Shown here piece by piece: positions 36,688-44,833 of a stretch of 64,000 nucleotides of DNA. Made by a program: the position numbers and the translations under genes. The DNA comes from an uncultured Eubacteriales bacterium (GTDB lineage: Bacteria; Bacillota; Clostridia; Oscillospirales; Acutalibacteraceae), in the NCBI GenBank assembly GCA_934541115.1, contig CAKTDF010000001.1, positions 62,001 through 126,000 of the forward strand, given 5' to 3'. How positions within the stretch are numbered: position 1 is the first letter of the stretch; every line of letters begins with the position of its first letter. The notes beneath the pieces were generated by a model. The model searched no databases, had not been told where the DNA came from, and saw nothing but the letters and a program-made list of their open reading frames with translations.

Positions 36688-37656
36688 ATGGGAAAGTCTA
36701 AATCAACCGTATTTGTACTTATTGCTCTCGTTGTTGTTTGCGCCGGCTCTTTTCTCGGCGTGAGAGCTCTCAATAAAAAGGCTCAGCCTGCCGCTCCGGT
36801 GGTTACAACTCAGCAGGCGTTTACAACGGCTCCTGCAACGACCGAGCCGCAGACCGTCGCTCAGACGACCGAAGAGCAGACAACAACAACCGCTCAGACT
36901 GCCGCAGACGAGTCAAAGACTGAGGAAACCACAAAGAGCCCGTTTTCAACCTTTGAGGAAAGCAAAACAACGGCTGCGCTCTCCTCAACAACAAAACCGG
37001 CTACTACGCTTTCAACGAGTCCTGCGTCCACCACAAGGAACTCGGCGACCACAAAAATCTCCTCCGAGTCTCCGAGCGATGTCATTAAAAAGGCTTCTGT
37101 TTTTTCGGACGGATTCCTCGGCTATAAGTATGACTCCGACGGCAACGTATACTTCACCAACAGCGACCCGTGGCAGAGAAATTTCGGTTTCAACGAGCTT
37201 TATGATATCGGCGCGTCGTTCATTGTTTTCTATTACGATACCTTCCGCTGCAAGTTCAACTATGCAAACAAGGACTGGATGATTCAGTTCTGGAAGGGTC
37301 AGTACGGCTTTGTATTCATCGGCGCGGAAATCGGCGTTTATAACAAGCCCACCACAAGAAAGGTTGAGCACTATGACTGCGCCTCTGACGAGGACGCGCT
37401 CAAAATGTCCATGACCTGCTACCGCAAGGGCAAGGAGATCTTTTCAAGAAAGTATATGACATACTGGTGGTGCACCGGCTTTGTGCCCGGCAAGCTTGAC
37501 AAGTTCTCTGACCGCAGCGAGCTTTCCGTTAAGGCGAGAATCACCTTGAAAGACTACAAAATGCTCATCAGCTTCTGCGGCGCACTGAAAGAAAACGGCT
37601 TTGAACTCGGAAAGAATTACACGACCTCCGGTCTTGACGTGTTCATCACATGGTAA
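36688..37656 (+). CDS. Membrane-anchored DUF4474-domain protein with a Thr-rich linker
   Basis: The 322-residue protein has a short cytoplasmic start and a signal-anchor helix (about 8-28). A Thr/Ser/Ala/Glu-rich linker (about 35-125) typical of cell-wall-spanning regions follows. The C-terminal domain (about 140-320) contains DPWQRNFGFNELYD and WMIQFWKGQYG, which I recognise as DUF4474. Function is unknown. AGGAGG precedes the ATG. It has its own promoter after repeat array 5 and is followed by two more exported proteins. Confidence 0.75.
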   Translation: MGKSKSTVFVLIALVVVCAGSFLGVRALNKKAQPAAPVVTTQQAFTTAPATTEPQTVAQTTEEQTTTTAQTAADESKTEETTKSPFSTFEESKTTAALSSTTKPATTLSTSPASTTRNSATTKISSESPSDVIKKASVFSDGFLGYKYDSDGNVYFTNSDPWQRNFGFNELYDIGASFIVFYYDTFRCKFNYANKDWMIQFWKGQYGFVFIGAEIGVYNKPTTRKVEHYDCASDEDALKMSMTCYRKGKEIFSRKYMTYWWCTGFVPGKLDKFSDRSELSVKARITLKDYKMLISFCGALKENGFELGKNYTTSGLDVFITW

Positions 37657-37721
37657 TTTGACACAATTTGTACTAAAACTGTAATTCTTTTCGGATTTAT
37701 TAAAAATATTTTAATAAGCTA

Positions 37722-37750
37722 TTGAAATTTTCATCAGCATATTGTATAAT
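37722..37750 (+). promoter_or_regulatory. Strong promoter for the NPKTG surface protein
   Basis: TTGAAA (37722-37727) and a perfect TATAAT (37745-37750) are separated by 17 bp, about 80 bp before the start. Confidence 0.75.
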
Positions 37751-37828
37751 CAAGCGGTGAAAATTCAATCAATATGTATATTTTCGGCGAAAGCCGTAGA
37801 TATAAATATTCAGAAAGGATTGATTGTC

Positions 37829-38758
37829 ATGAAAAAGTTTTTAGGCGTTCTGGTCGTAGTTGCTCTTTGCATCTGCATGATCGTTCCGGCTGCAATGGCT
37901 AAGGGTACTGATCTCAGCTCCATTCTTGACGGCGTTGATATCGGTTCTCTCACCGACGGCGAGCTTGCCTCGATTCTCAAGGGTCTTGACCTTGACGGAC
38001 TTGACACCGATGCTATCAAAAATGCACTCGGCGGCGACAGCTCTTCAGCTTCAAAGATTGAAAGCGCTCTCAAGAACCTTGGCACTGACAGCGGCACCGG
38101 CTCAGATTCAACCGGTTCAGACGCTCTCAGCGGCATTTCGGGACTTCTCGGCGGTATTGATCTTTCAAAGATCAGCGGTCTGATTTCAGATCCCAGTGCT
38201 ATCACCGACATGTTCGGCGGTCTTCTCGGCGGCGGTTCAGACAACGGTTCAGGCACTTCTTCAAGCAGCGGCTTTGACATTTCCTCACTCATGGACACCA
38301 TTTCCGGTGCTTTCTCTGGTGCAGGTTTTGACATCGGCTCACTGACTGAAGGCTTTGATATGGGCTCATTTGATTTCAGCAGCATTCTCGGCGGTCTTAC
38401 CGGCGGTAGTGATTCGAGCAACCCGGGTCAGAGCTCCAACGGCGCTATGGATGTTATGTCAGGCATCATGGATACGCTCACCAGCGGTCTTTCGGGTCTT
38501 GGCATTGACACATCTGCGATCGAAGGTCTTCTTGATAACGAGCTTGTAAACTTCTTTGCTAACATGTACATCGGTCTTGGCAAAGTTATTAAGCCCGATA
38601 CCGAAACAACAACTGCTCCGGTTACCTCAAAGCCCGCAGCTGTTACCAAGAAGAACCCGAAGACAGGCGACACTGCAGACGTTTTTGTTGCACTCGGCGT
38701 TTTGACCGTTGCTTCGGCTGCTGCATTTGTATGCCTCAAGAAGAAAAAGGAAGACTGA
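37829..38758 (+). CDS. Secreted low-complexity Gly/Ser/Asp-rich protein with a sortase-like NPKTG anchor
   Basis: The 309-residue protein starts with a signal peptide (residues 1-25, cleavage after AMA). The body is Gly, Ser, Asp, Leu and Ile rich with recurring motifs of the type SxLLGGIDLSKISGL and GFDIGSL, about 10-25 residues apart. The C-terminus has NPKTGD, a hydrophobic helix and a KKKKED tail, the layout of a cell-wall sorting signal with N in place of the first L of LPxTG. No enzyme domain is seen. Strong promoter and SD suggest abundant expression. Confidence 0.7.
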   Translation: MKKFLGVLVVVALCICMIVPAAMAKGTDLSSILDGVDIGSLTDGELASILKGLDLDGLDTDAIKNALGGDSSSASKIESALKNLGTDSGTGSDSTGSDALSGISGLLGGIDLSKISGLISDPSAITDMFGGLLGGGSDNGSGTSSSSGFDISSLMDTISGAFSGAGFDIGSLTEGFDMGSFDFSSILGGLTGGSDSSNPGQSSNGAMDVMSGIMDTLTSGLSGLGIDTSAIEGLLDNELVNFFANMYIGLGKVIKPDTETTTAPVTSKPAAVTKKNPKTGDTADVFVALGVLTVASAAAFVCLKKKKED

Positions 38759-38794
38759 TTCCTGATTCGTTAACTTTTTTAAAAAAGCTAATTT

Positions 38795-38829
38795 AAGGTG
38801 CTCCTGCGAAAGCAGGGGTACCTTTTTTT
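38795..38829 (+). terminator. Intrinsic terminator after the NPKTG protein
   Basis: AGGTGCTCCTGC and GCAGGGGTACCT pair around GAAA, followed by seven T. The remaining gap to 39057 has only the next promoter. Confidence 0.8.
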
Positions 38830-38995
38830 GCGTCGGCTTTATTCTGTATGTGGCTGCCGCGCAGAAAGCTCGGGCTGTCAAACGCTGCTTTTGCGGAGTA
38901 TTGAGGTTTCGGAGCATAGGCGGAAAGACTCGTGCAAAAAACGGCAAATTCAAGGCAGCTTGAAAGCACTTTCGGTTCATTTTGTCTCACGAGCC

Positions 38996-39024
38996 TTGAT
39001 TTTGCCTTGAAAGTTTGATATCAT
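38996..39024 (+). promoter_or_regulatory. Promoter for the DUF6273 gene
   Basis: TTGATT (38996-39001) and TATCAT (39019-39024) are separated by 17 bp. Confidence 0.5.
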
Positions 39025-39057
39025 CACAGGGATATTTTAAGCTGAGGAGAGTTTTGT

Positions 39058-40293
39058 ATGAAAATTAAAACAAAAGCTTTTAATGTACTTATCGTTTTTC
39101 TGATTGCTGCTCTGGTCTTTCCGTGCTTCATGGTAGGTGCATCGGCTGCCGGGTTCAAAGCGGGCGATGTTGTTAAGCTCGGCTCATATCCGCAAAGCCT
39201 TGTTACCGACGAAAAGCTGATTGCAAATTTAAATTCGCTCAGCCTGTCATGGGTATCCTATGGCTACTATTACGGCACATCTTACGGCTATGACGGCGAG
39301 ATGCGCCCGGGCGACTATTGGCGCTATGCCGACGCCGAATACAACGGAAAAAAATACAGGGCGGTCATTCTTGACGCATACAGACCCGATGAAACCTCGG
39401 CAATGGTGTCCACAGAGGAAAAAGCGTCAAAGACCTATAAGCTCGGCACCGTCTATTGGTTCAGCTACGATCCTGTTGAATGGATGGTTCTTGACGCGGA
39501 CAGCGGTCTCGTTTTGAGCAAGCTTATTCTTGACGCGCAGCCGTTCAACAATTATGCAATTTCAAATCCGGATAAGTACGACAGTGAAACGGGTTCAAGC
39601 CGCCTCTGCATCGCCGGCGATCCCGAGATGAACTACTATGCCGCGGACTATGTTCACAGCAGCCTGAGAAAATGGCTGACGTCAGACTTTTTTGAAACGA
39701 CATTTTCTGCTGAAGAAAGCGCGGACATACTTACATCGACTCTTGATAATACCGGATATTTTACGCTCAATTCCAAAAGCGACGGCGAAGAGCTTGACTT
39801 TGAGTCCACGAACGACAAAATTTTTCTTCTCTCATACGCCGATTTGTATTCGGGAGATATTTTTGAATCGTGGTCACCTGCCATTGAAAGCTATAATAAG
39901 CATTACTTTGACGGTGACGACACCCTTTTTGACGAGGCTGCCGGAACGGATTACGCAGAGTGTCAAGGTCTTTATATGAATAAAAATCAGGAATCCTCGG
40001 CTTTCGGTCTGGCATCATGGTCACTGCGTACCGCCATGCATTCGGGAGGTATTTGCTGCGTTGGAGCAGACGCTCATATTGTTACAACAGAGATCAATAC
40101 CGGCGGAATACGCCCGGCTATGAAAATCAGTCTTGACGGCAAAAGCGTAGCTCACGGCGAAAGCGGCGGCAGCGTCGGCGGCAGTCCGGCTGTTAAAATT
40201 GCGTATGCGGCGATAGCGGGAGGAGCTGCTTTGATTGCAGCCGGGGTTATCATCGCCGTTGTTAAGTTCAAAAAGGAAAAAGCAAATAAGTGA
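39058..40293 (+). CDS. Exported DUF6273-domain protein with a C-terminal membrane anchor
   Basis: The 411-residue protein has a signal peptide (residues 1-30, ending ASA), then GDVVKLGSYPQS. The domain I read as DUF6273 runs from about 130 to 365, with the signature PVEWMVLDADSGLVLSK, RKWL, and a closing SLRTAMHS...GIRPAMKI. A Gly/Ser linker, one helix (about 380-402) and a lysine-rich end follow. The domain resembles formylglycine/lectin-like surface modules in gut Clostridia, and no function is established. It has its own promoter and terminator. Confidence 0.7.
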   Translation: MKIKTKAFNVLIVFLIAALVFPCFMVGASAAGFKAGDVVKLGSYPQSLVTDEKLIANLNSLSLSWVSYGYYYGTSYGYDGEMRPGDYWRYADAEYNGKKYRAVILDAYRPDETSAMVSTEEKASKTYKLGTVYWFSYDPVEWMVLDADSGLVLSKLILDAQPFNNYAISNPDKYDSETGSSRLCIAGDPEMNYYAADYVHSSLRKWLTSDFFETTFSAEESADILTSTLDNTGYFTLNSKSDGEELDFESTNDKIFLLSYADLYSGDIFESWSPAIESYNKHYFDGDDTLFDEAAGTDYAECQGLYMNKNQESSAFGLASWSLRTAMHSGGICCVGADAHIVTTEINTGGIRPAMKISLDGKSVAHGESGGSVGGSPAVKIAYAAIAGGAALIAAGVIIAVVKFKKEKANK

Positions 40294-40298
40294 TTTTG

Positions 40299-40338
40299 AG
40301 TCGGAACCTCCGTTTTGGTTGCAGGTTCCGACTTTGTT
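40299..40338 (+). terminator. Intrinsic terminator after the DUF6273 gene
   Basis: AGTCGGAACCT (40299-40309) pairs with AGGTTCCGACT (40323-40333). The T-run after it is short and interrupted. Confidence 0.65.
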
Positions 40339-40369
40339 CGACGAAAGTTCAAAAAATTATTGAAAACGG

Positions 40370-40398
40370 TTGACATTTTGTCCGTTTTCGTCTATATT
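40370..40398 (+). promoter_or_regulatory. Promoter of the potABCD transcript
   Basis: TTGACA (40370-40375) and TATATT (40393-40398) are separated by 17 bp. It lies 357 bp upstream of the potA start, which implies a structured leader of about 350 nt. Confidence 0.75.
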
Positions 40399-40404
40399 GT
40401 TTGA

Positions 40405-40562
40405 GATGAAACTATTATGTGAAAGCGCAGATAGAAAGTGAGCGCTTTCATGGTCTTCACCGTATGTTTTGTAGGCGCAATGACGCGCTGCTTAATATAC
40501 CCGTGGTAACCGACGAGGGAACACGTCCGTCAGGCGGAAGTTCTCACGGCGGTTCTTTTTTT
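40405..40562 (+). ncRNA. Structured 5' leader of potABCD with an intrinsic terminator (attenuator or riboswitch candidate)
   Basis: The leader begins with a 9-bp hairpin TGAAAGCGC/GCGCTTTCA (40420-40450). A small GCGC hairpin follows (about 40474-40490). A 15-position stem (40508-40522 with 40540-40554, 13 pairs) then precedes seven T (40556-40562). A terminator between promoter and first gene means potA is expressed only on readthrough. I do not recognise a known aptamer class. More hairpins (40572-40597 and 40614-40630) lie between the terminator and potA. Confidence 0.6.
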
Positions 40563-40754
40563 GGCTTTCTTAAGCTGAGTTCGACTTTCCTCAGCTTCAG
40601 CCTGCGGTTTCATCGGTGAGGAAAACACCGCTTGACCGGGAGCGCGGATTCGGACGTGAATTTTGCGCTTTTGACCGACCGGCGTTTTCTTAATAACTCG
40701 AGCGGGCATGGCAGGCAAAGGCTTTGCTATGCAGGGAAAGGGGTCTGTATCAAC

Positions 40755-41879
40755 ATGGAAGACAACAGCATTATTATTTCACTTGACAAAATTTCCAAAA
40801 AATTTGACGATGAGGTCATTCTTGACAATATTGAGCTTGACATCAGAGACAAAGAATTCATTACTTTCCTCGGGCCGTCAGGCTGCGGAAAAACAACTAT
40901 GCTGCGAATCATTGCCGGCTTTCTTGAGGCTGACAGCGGACGCGTTATGTTTGAGGGGAAAGACATCAACAGTCTGCCGCCGCACAAACGGCAGGTGAAC
41001 ACCATCTTCCAGCGATACCAGCTCTTTCCGCACCTCAATGTTTATGAAAATGTGGCGTTCGGTCTGCGCAACAAGCGCATGAAAGAAAAGGACATCAGCC
41101 AAAAGGTCAACGAAATGCTCTCGCTGGTCAACCTCAAGGGCTTTCAGCGCCGCAACGTTGCCTCGCTTTCCGGCGGTCAGCAGCAGAGGGTTGCAATTGC
41201 CCGTGCGCTTGCCGTTGAGCCGCGCGTGCTTCTCCTTGATGAACCGCTTGCCGCGCTTGACCTCAAGCTGCGCAAGGACATGCAGGTTGAGCTTAAAAAT
41301 ATTCAGAAAAGGCTCGGAATCACCTTTATTTTTGTTACGCATGACCAGCAGGAGGCTCTTTCAATGTCAGACCGCGTGGTCGTTATGAACGAGGGCAGAA
41401 TTCAGCAGATAGGTACGCCTCTTGATATTTATAACGAGCCGAAAAACGCCTTTGTTGCTGATTTCATCGGCGAAAGCAACATTCTTGACGGCGTAATGCT
41501 TGATGACTTCAAAGCAAAGTTTTCCGGTGCGGTTTTTCAGTGCCTTGACAAGGGCTTTGCCGTCAACGAATCGGTTGACATCGTTATCCGCCCCGAGGAC
41601 GTTGACGTGGTTCCCGTCAAGGAGGGCGCAATTCTCGGAACCATCACCTCCAACACCTTCAAGGGCGTTCACTTTGAGATGATAGTTGACATTCAAAACT
41701 TCAAGTGGATGATTCAGACCACGGATTATTACCCGGTCGGAACAAAAATCGGCATAGAAATTGAGCCGGACGCTATCCACGTTATGAAGAAGAGCAAATA
41801 CTCCGGTATGTTCGGCGACTACAGCTCCTTCAGCGATGAGCTTGAAAAGCTCTCTGAAGTTTTGGAAGAGGAGGATTGA
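40755..41879 (+). CDS. potA: Spermidine/putrescine ABC transporter, ATP-binding protein PotA
   Basis: The 374-residue ATPase has Walker A GPSGCGKTT (about 45-53), a Q-loop FQRYQLFPHL, signature LSGGQQQR, Walker B LLLDEPL and the switch H in VTHDQ. A C-terminal TOBE-type regulatory region follows from about residue 250. It energises polyamine uptake with PotB and PotC. ATG 40755 follows AAAGGGG by about 12 nt; a long N-terminal extension in the same frame (from 40632) covers leader hairpins and is rejected. Confidence 0.93.
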   Translation: MEDNSIIISLDKISKKFDDEVILDNIELDIRDKEFITFLGPSGCGKTTMLRIIAGFLEADSGRVMFEGKDINSLPPHKRQVNTIFQRYQLFPHLNVYENVAFGLRNKRMKEKDISQKVNEMLSLVNLKGFQRRNVASLSGGQQQRVAIARALAVEPRVLLLDEPLAALDLKLRKDMQVELKNIQKRLGITFIFVTHDQQEALSMSDRVVVMNEGRIQQIGTPLDIYNEPKNAFVADFIGESNILDGVMLDDFKAKFSGAVFQCLDKGFAVNESVDIVIRPEDVDVVPVKEGAILGTITSNTFKGVHFEMIVDIQNFKWMIQTTDYYPVGTKIGIEIEPDAIHVMKKSKYSGMFGDYSSFSDELEKLSEVLEEED

Positions 41880-41881
41880 CG

Positions 41882-42709
41882 ATGAAAAATTCTTCTCTGA
41901 CTAAAAAGGCTATCTCTGCTCCGTATCTGCTCTGGTCGGTTATCTTCATAGTTGTTCCGCTCATTTTTGTGGTTTATTACTCTTTGACGGACTCGACCGG
42001 AGCGTTCACCCTTGACTATGTAAAAAACATCGGTCATTACGGCGACATTATGCTCAATTCAATTTGGCTCGGCTTTGTTGCAACTGTGATAAGCCTTGTT
42101 ATAGCTTATCCGCTTGCATATATCATGGCAAGAAGCTCGCTGAACGTTCAGCGGACGATGATGATGCTCGTTATGCTGCCGATGTGGATGAATCTGCTCA
42201 TCAGAACATATTCGCTCATGATTATTTTGCAGGACACCGGCATAATCAACACTGCGCTTTCCGCAATCGGACTGCCGCGCCTCAAGATGATCAATACCGA
42301 CGGTGCGGTTATTCTCGGAATGGTGTATAACTACATACCGTATATGATTTTGCCGCTTTATTCAATCATGTCAAAGCTTGACCACGGACTCATTGAGGCT
42401 GCGGAGGACCTTGGCGCAAACAAGCTTCAGGTGCTTTCAAAGGTTGTTTTGCCGCTGAGTCTGCCGGGCATTGCCTCGGGCTTTACCATGGTTTTTGTTC
42501 CGTCCGTTTCAACGTTTTATATCTCCAAAAAGCTCGGAGGAAACACGGTATCGCTTATAGGCGATATCATTGAAATGCAGTTCAAGTCCTCAAACAACTA
42601 TAACCTCGGCGCGGCGCTTTCGCTCATTCTGATGGTGCTCATAGTTATCTGCATGGCGGTCATGAACCGGTTTGCTTCTGACGATGATGACGGAGGTGTG
42701 CTGATATGA
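41882..42709 (+). CDS. potB: Spermidine/putrescine ABC transporter permease PotB
   Basis: The 275-residue permease has six hydrophobic segments and the cytoplasmic EAA loop EAAEDLGANKLQVLSKVVLPLSLPGI, which docks onto PotA. ATG 41882 lies 8 nt after GAGGAGG. A TTG at 41876 is too close to the SD. Its stop overlaps the potC start (ATGA), indicating coupled translation. Confidence 0.93.
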   Translation: MKNSSLTKKAISAPYLLWSVIFIVVPLIFVVYYSLTDSTGAFTLDYVKNIGHYGDIMLNSIWLGFVATVISLVIAYPLAYIMARSSLNVQRTMMMLVMLPMWMNLLIRTYSLMIILQDTGIINTALSAIGLPRLKMINTDGAVILGMVYNYIPYMILPLYSIMSKLDHGLIEAAEDLGANKLQVLSKVVLPLSLPGIASGFTMVFVPSVSTFYISKKLGGNTVSLIGDIIEMQFKSSNNYNLGAALSLILMVLIVICMAVMNRFASDDDDGGVLI

Positions 42710-43542
42710 AAACAAAAATGTCTCCGCTTTCAAAGCTTTATGTTGCGCTCATCATTGTGTTCCTCTATGCGCCTATAGTTGTTATGATCGTTTTTTCATT
42801 CAACTCATCGGTCAGCACAAGCGTAATGAGCGGCTTTTCAACGCGCTGGTATACCTCATTGTTCCATGACGAGGGAACGATGAAAGCGCTCGTCAACACT
42901 CTCATTCTTGCCGTTTCCTCCTCGCTTATAGCAACCGTTATGGGTACTGCGGCGGCTGTTGGAATCAACGCAATGAAAAACAAGTGGATAAAGCGCGGGG
43001 TAATGAGCGTGACGAATATCCCGATGATGAACCCGGAAATCGTTACCGGTATTTCAATGATGCTGCTTTTTGTTTTTGCGGCAAAGCTTTTGGGCGTGGT
43101 TGACGCTCTCGGCTTTTGGACAATGCTCATAGCGCACGTCACGTTCAACCTGCCGTATGTTATTCTTTCGGTTCTGCCTAAGCTGCGCCAAATGGACCCG
43201 AGGCTCCCCGAGGCGGCAATGGACCTCGGCTGCACACCCGTTCAGGCGTTTTTCAAGGTTACTCTGCCGTCAATAATGACAGGTATTACCTCCGGTCTAA
43301 TGATGTCGTTCACGCTTTCGCTTGACGATTTTGTAATCAGCTATTTTACTCAGGGTCCGACATTTGAAACGCTGCCGATACGCATTTTTTCAATGACAAA
43401 AAAGCGCGTCACACCGGATATGTACGCGCTCTCGACCCTCATTTTTATAACGATCCTTATGCTGCTTGTGCTTCTCAATGTTTCGCAGATACACGGCGAA
43501 AAGAAGATGAAAAACAAGCTTGACAAGGAGGTGCAGGAATGA
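42706..43542 (+). CDS. potC: Spermidine/putrescine ABC transporter permease PotC
   Basis: The 278-residue second permease has about six helices and an EAA loop EAAMDLGCTPVQAFFKVTLPSIM. It opens with a classic PotC-type segment YAPIVVMIVFSFN. It overlaps potB and potD by 4 nt each. Confidence 0.93.
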   Translation: MKTKMSPLSKLYVALIIVFLYAPIVVMIVFSFNSSVSTSVMSGFSTRWYTSLFHDEGTMKALVNTLILAVSSSLIATVMGTAAAVGINAMKNKWIKRGVMSVTNIPMMNPEIVTGISMMLLFVFAAKLLGVVDALGFWTMLIAHVTFNLPYVILSVLPKLRQMDPRLPEAAMDLGCTPVQAFFKVTLPSIMTGITSGLMMSFTLSLDDFVISYFTQGPTFETLPIRIFSMTKKRVTPDMYALSTLIFITILMLLVLLNVSQIHGEKKMKNKLDKEVQE

Positions 43543-44759
43543 TGAAAAAGGTTTTTTTTGCCTTTGTCTGCGCCTTGCTCTGCTGCGCTTTTGCGCTTTC
43601 CTGCTCGGCATATGAGCATGAGGAATACTATGAGGGTACAGAAAAAGGCGAGGTGCTCAACGTTTTCAACTGGGGCGAATACATAAGCGACAGCTATGAG
43701 GACGGTATGCTCGACGTCAACAAGGAGTTTGAAAAGCTGACCGGAATCAAGGTCAATTATGTCACATATGAAAGCAACGAGGACATGTATGCCAAAATCA
43801 AAAACGGCGGCGCAAGCTACGACATAGTTATTCCGTCCGATTACATGATCGAGCGCATGATAAATGAAAATCTGCTTCAGAAGTTTGACGTAAAAAGCCT
43901 GCCCAACTACCACTATATCGACAAAAAGTATACCGGAATGTATTACGACGAAAAGGACGAATACAGCGTACCTTATAACGTGGGCATGGTAGGTCTGATT
44001 TACAACACCAAGCAGGTTGAGGGTACGCCCGACAGCTGGAAGATCATGTGGGACGAAAAGTACGCCGGAAAGATACTTATGATCGACAATCCGCGTGACG
44101 CCTTTGCAATTCCGCAGAAGATTCTCGGATATTCGTTCAACTCCACGGACGAAAAGGAGCTTTCGGACGTGGCTCAAATGCTCATTGAGCAAAAGAGTGT
44201 TCTCCAGGGATATGTAATGGACGAGGTATACAACAAAATGGAGACGGGCGAAGCGGCGATGGTTCCGTATTACGTCGGCGACTTTATCACAATGCACGAC
44301 GTCAACCCCGACCTTGCCTTTGTTTATCCGAAGGAGGGCGTGAACATTTTTGTTGACGCAATGTGTATTCCAAAGAGTGCGCAGAACGTTTCTGCCGCAA
44401 TGAAGTATATCAACTTCATGCTCGACCCGGAAATCGGTCTTTGCAACGCGTGGTACATCGGCTACGCCAGCCCGAACACCGGCGTTGTGAATAATCCGGA
44501 GTATGCCGACTATGCGGAGAATGAACTGCTTTATCCCGATGAGGAGCACATGCCGAACGTGGAGTATTTCCATAATCTTCCGCAGGAAACGCTTGAGCGA
44601 TTTTCTGACCTTTGGAGCGAGATCAAGGTTGCCGGCGGCAGCAATACCCATATATACGTCGGTTTTTCTGTTGTGGGCGCGGTCTGCATTTTTGCGCTGG
44701 TGTATTCGGCAGTGAAAAAGAAAAAGCGTGAGTATTGGTATGAATTTCCGACTCAATAA
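43539..44759 (+). CDS. potD: Spermidine/putrescine-binding protein PotD with a C-terminal membrane anchor
   Basis: The 406-residue solute-binding protein has an N-terminal signal sequence (about 1-23) and a PotD fold starting VLNVFNWGEYI. YDIVIPSDYMI and the ligand region YNVGMVGLIYNT follow. Unlike typical lipoprotein PotD it has no clean lipobox; ALSC is imperfect. It ends with a membrane helix (about 368-392) followed by KKKKR, so it appears tethered by its C-terminus. AGGAGG is 7-8 nt before the ATG. A 12-bp stem lies at 44770-44800. Confidence 0.9.
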   Translation: MMKKVFFAFVCALLCCAFALSCSAYEHEEYYEGTEKGEVLNVFNWGEYISDSYEDGMLDVNKEFEKLTGIKVNYVTYESNEDMYAKIKNGGASYDIVIPSDYMIERMINENLLQKFDVKSLPNYHYIDKKYTGMYYDEKDEYSVPYNVGMVGLIYNTKQVEGTPDSWKIMWDEKYAGKILMIDNPRDAFAIPQKILGYSFNSTDEKELSDVAQMLIEQKSVLQGYVMDEVYNKMETGEAAMVPYYVGDFITMHDVNPDLAFVYPKEGVNIFVDAMCIPKSAQNVSAAMKYINFMLDPEIGLCNAWYIGYASPNTGVVNNPEYADYAENELLYPDEEHMPNVEYFHNLPQETLERFSDLWSEIKVAGGSNTHIYVGFSVVGAVCIFALVYSAVKKKKREYWYEFPTQ

Positions 44760-44769
44760 ATAAAAATAG

Positions 44770-44800
44770 TCTGCCGGGCAGTTCAGAGCTGTTCGGCAGA
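44770..44800 (+). terminator. Hairpin after potD
   Basis: TCTGCCGGGCAG (44770-44781) pairs with CTGTTCGGCAGA (44789-44800) with two wobbles. It lacks a proper T-run, so termination would be weak or Rho-assisted. Confidence 0.45.
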
Positions 44801-44833
44801 TTGCTTATGTATTTCAGAAAGGGGCGTTAAATC

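Noticed and set aside
40632..40754. N-terminal extension of PotA
   Set aside because: The extension covers leader hairpins and is not PotA-like. The ATG at 40755 has an SD and gives the normal N-terminus.
43350..44756. 468-codon open frame on the minus strand opposite potC/potD
   Set aside because: It lies antisense to clear potC and potD, has no ribosome binding site, and its composition is what the codon pattern of potD gives on the reverse strand.
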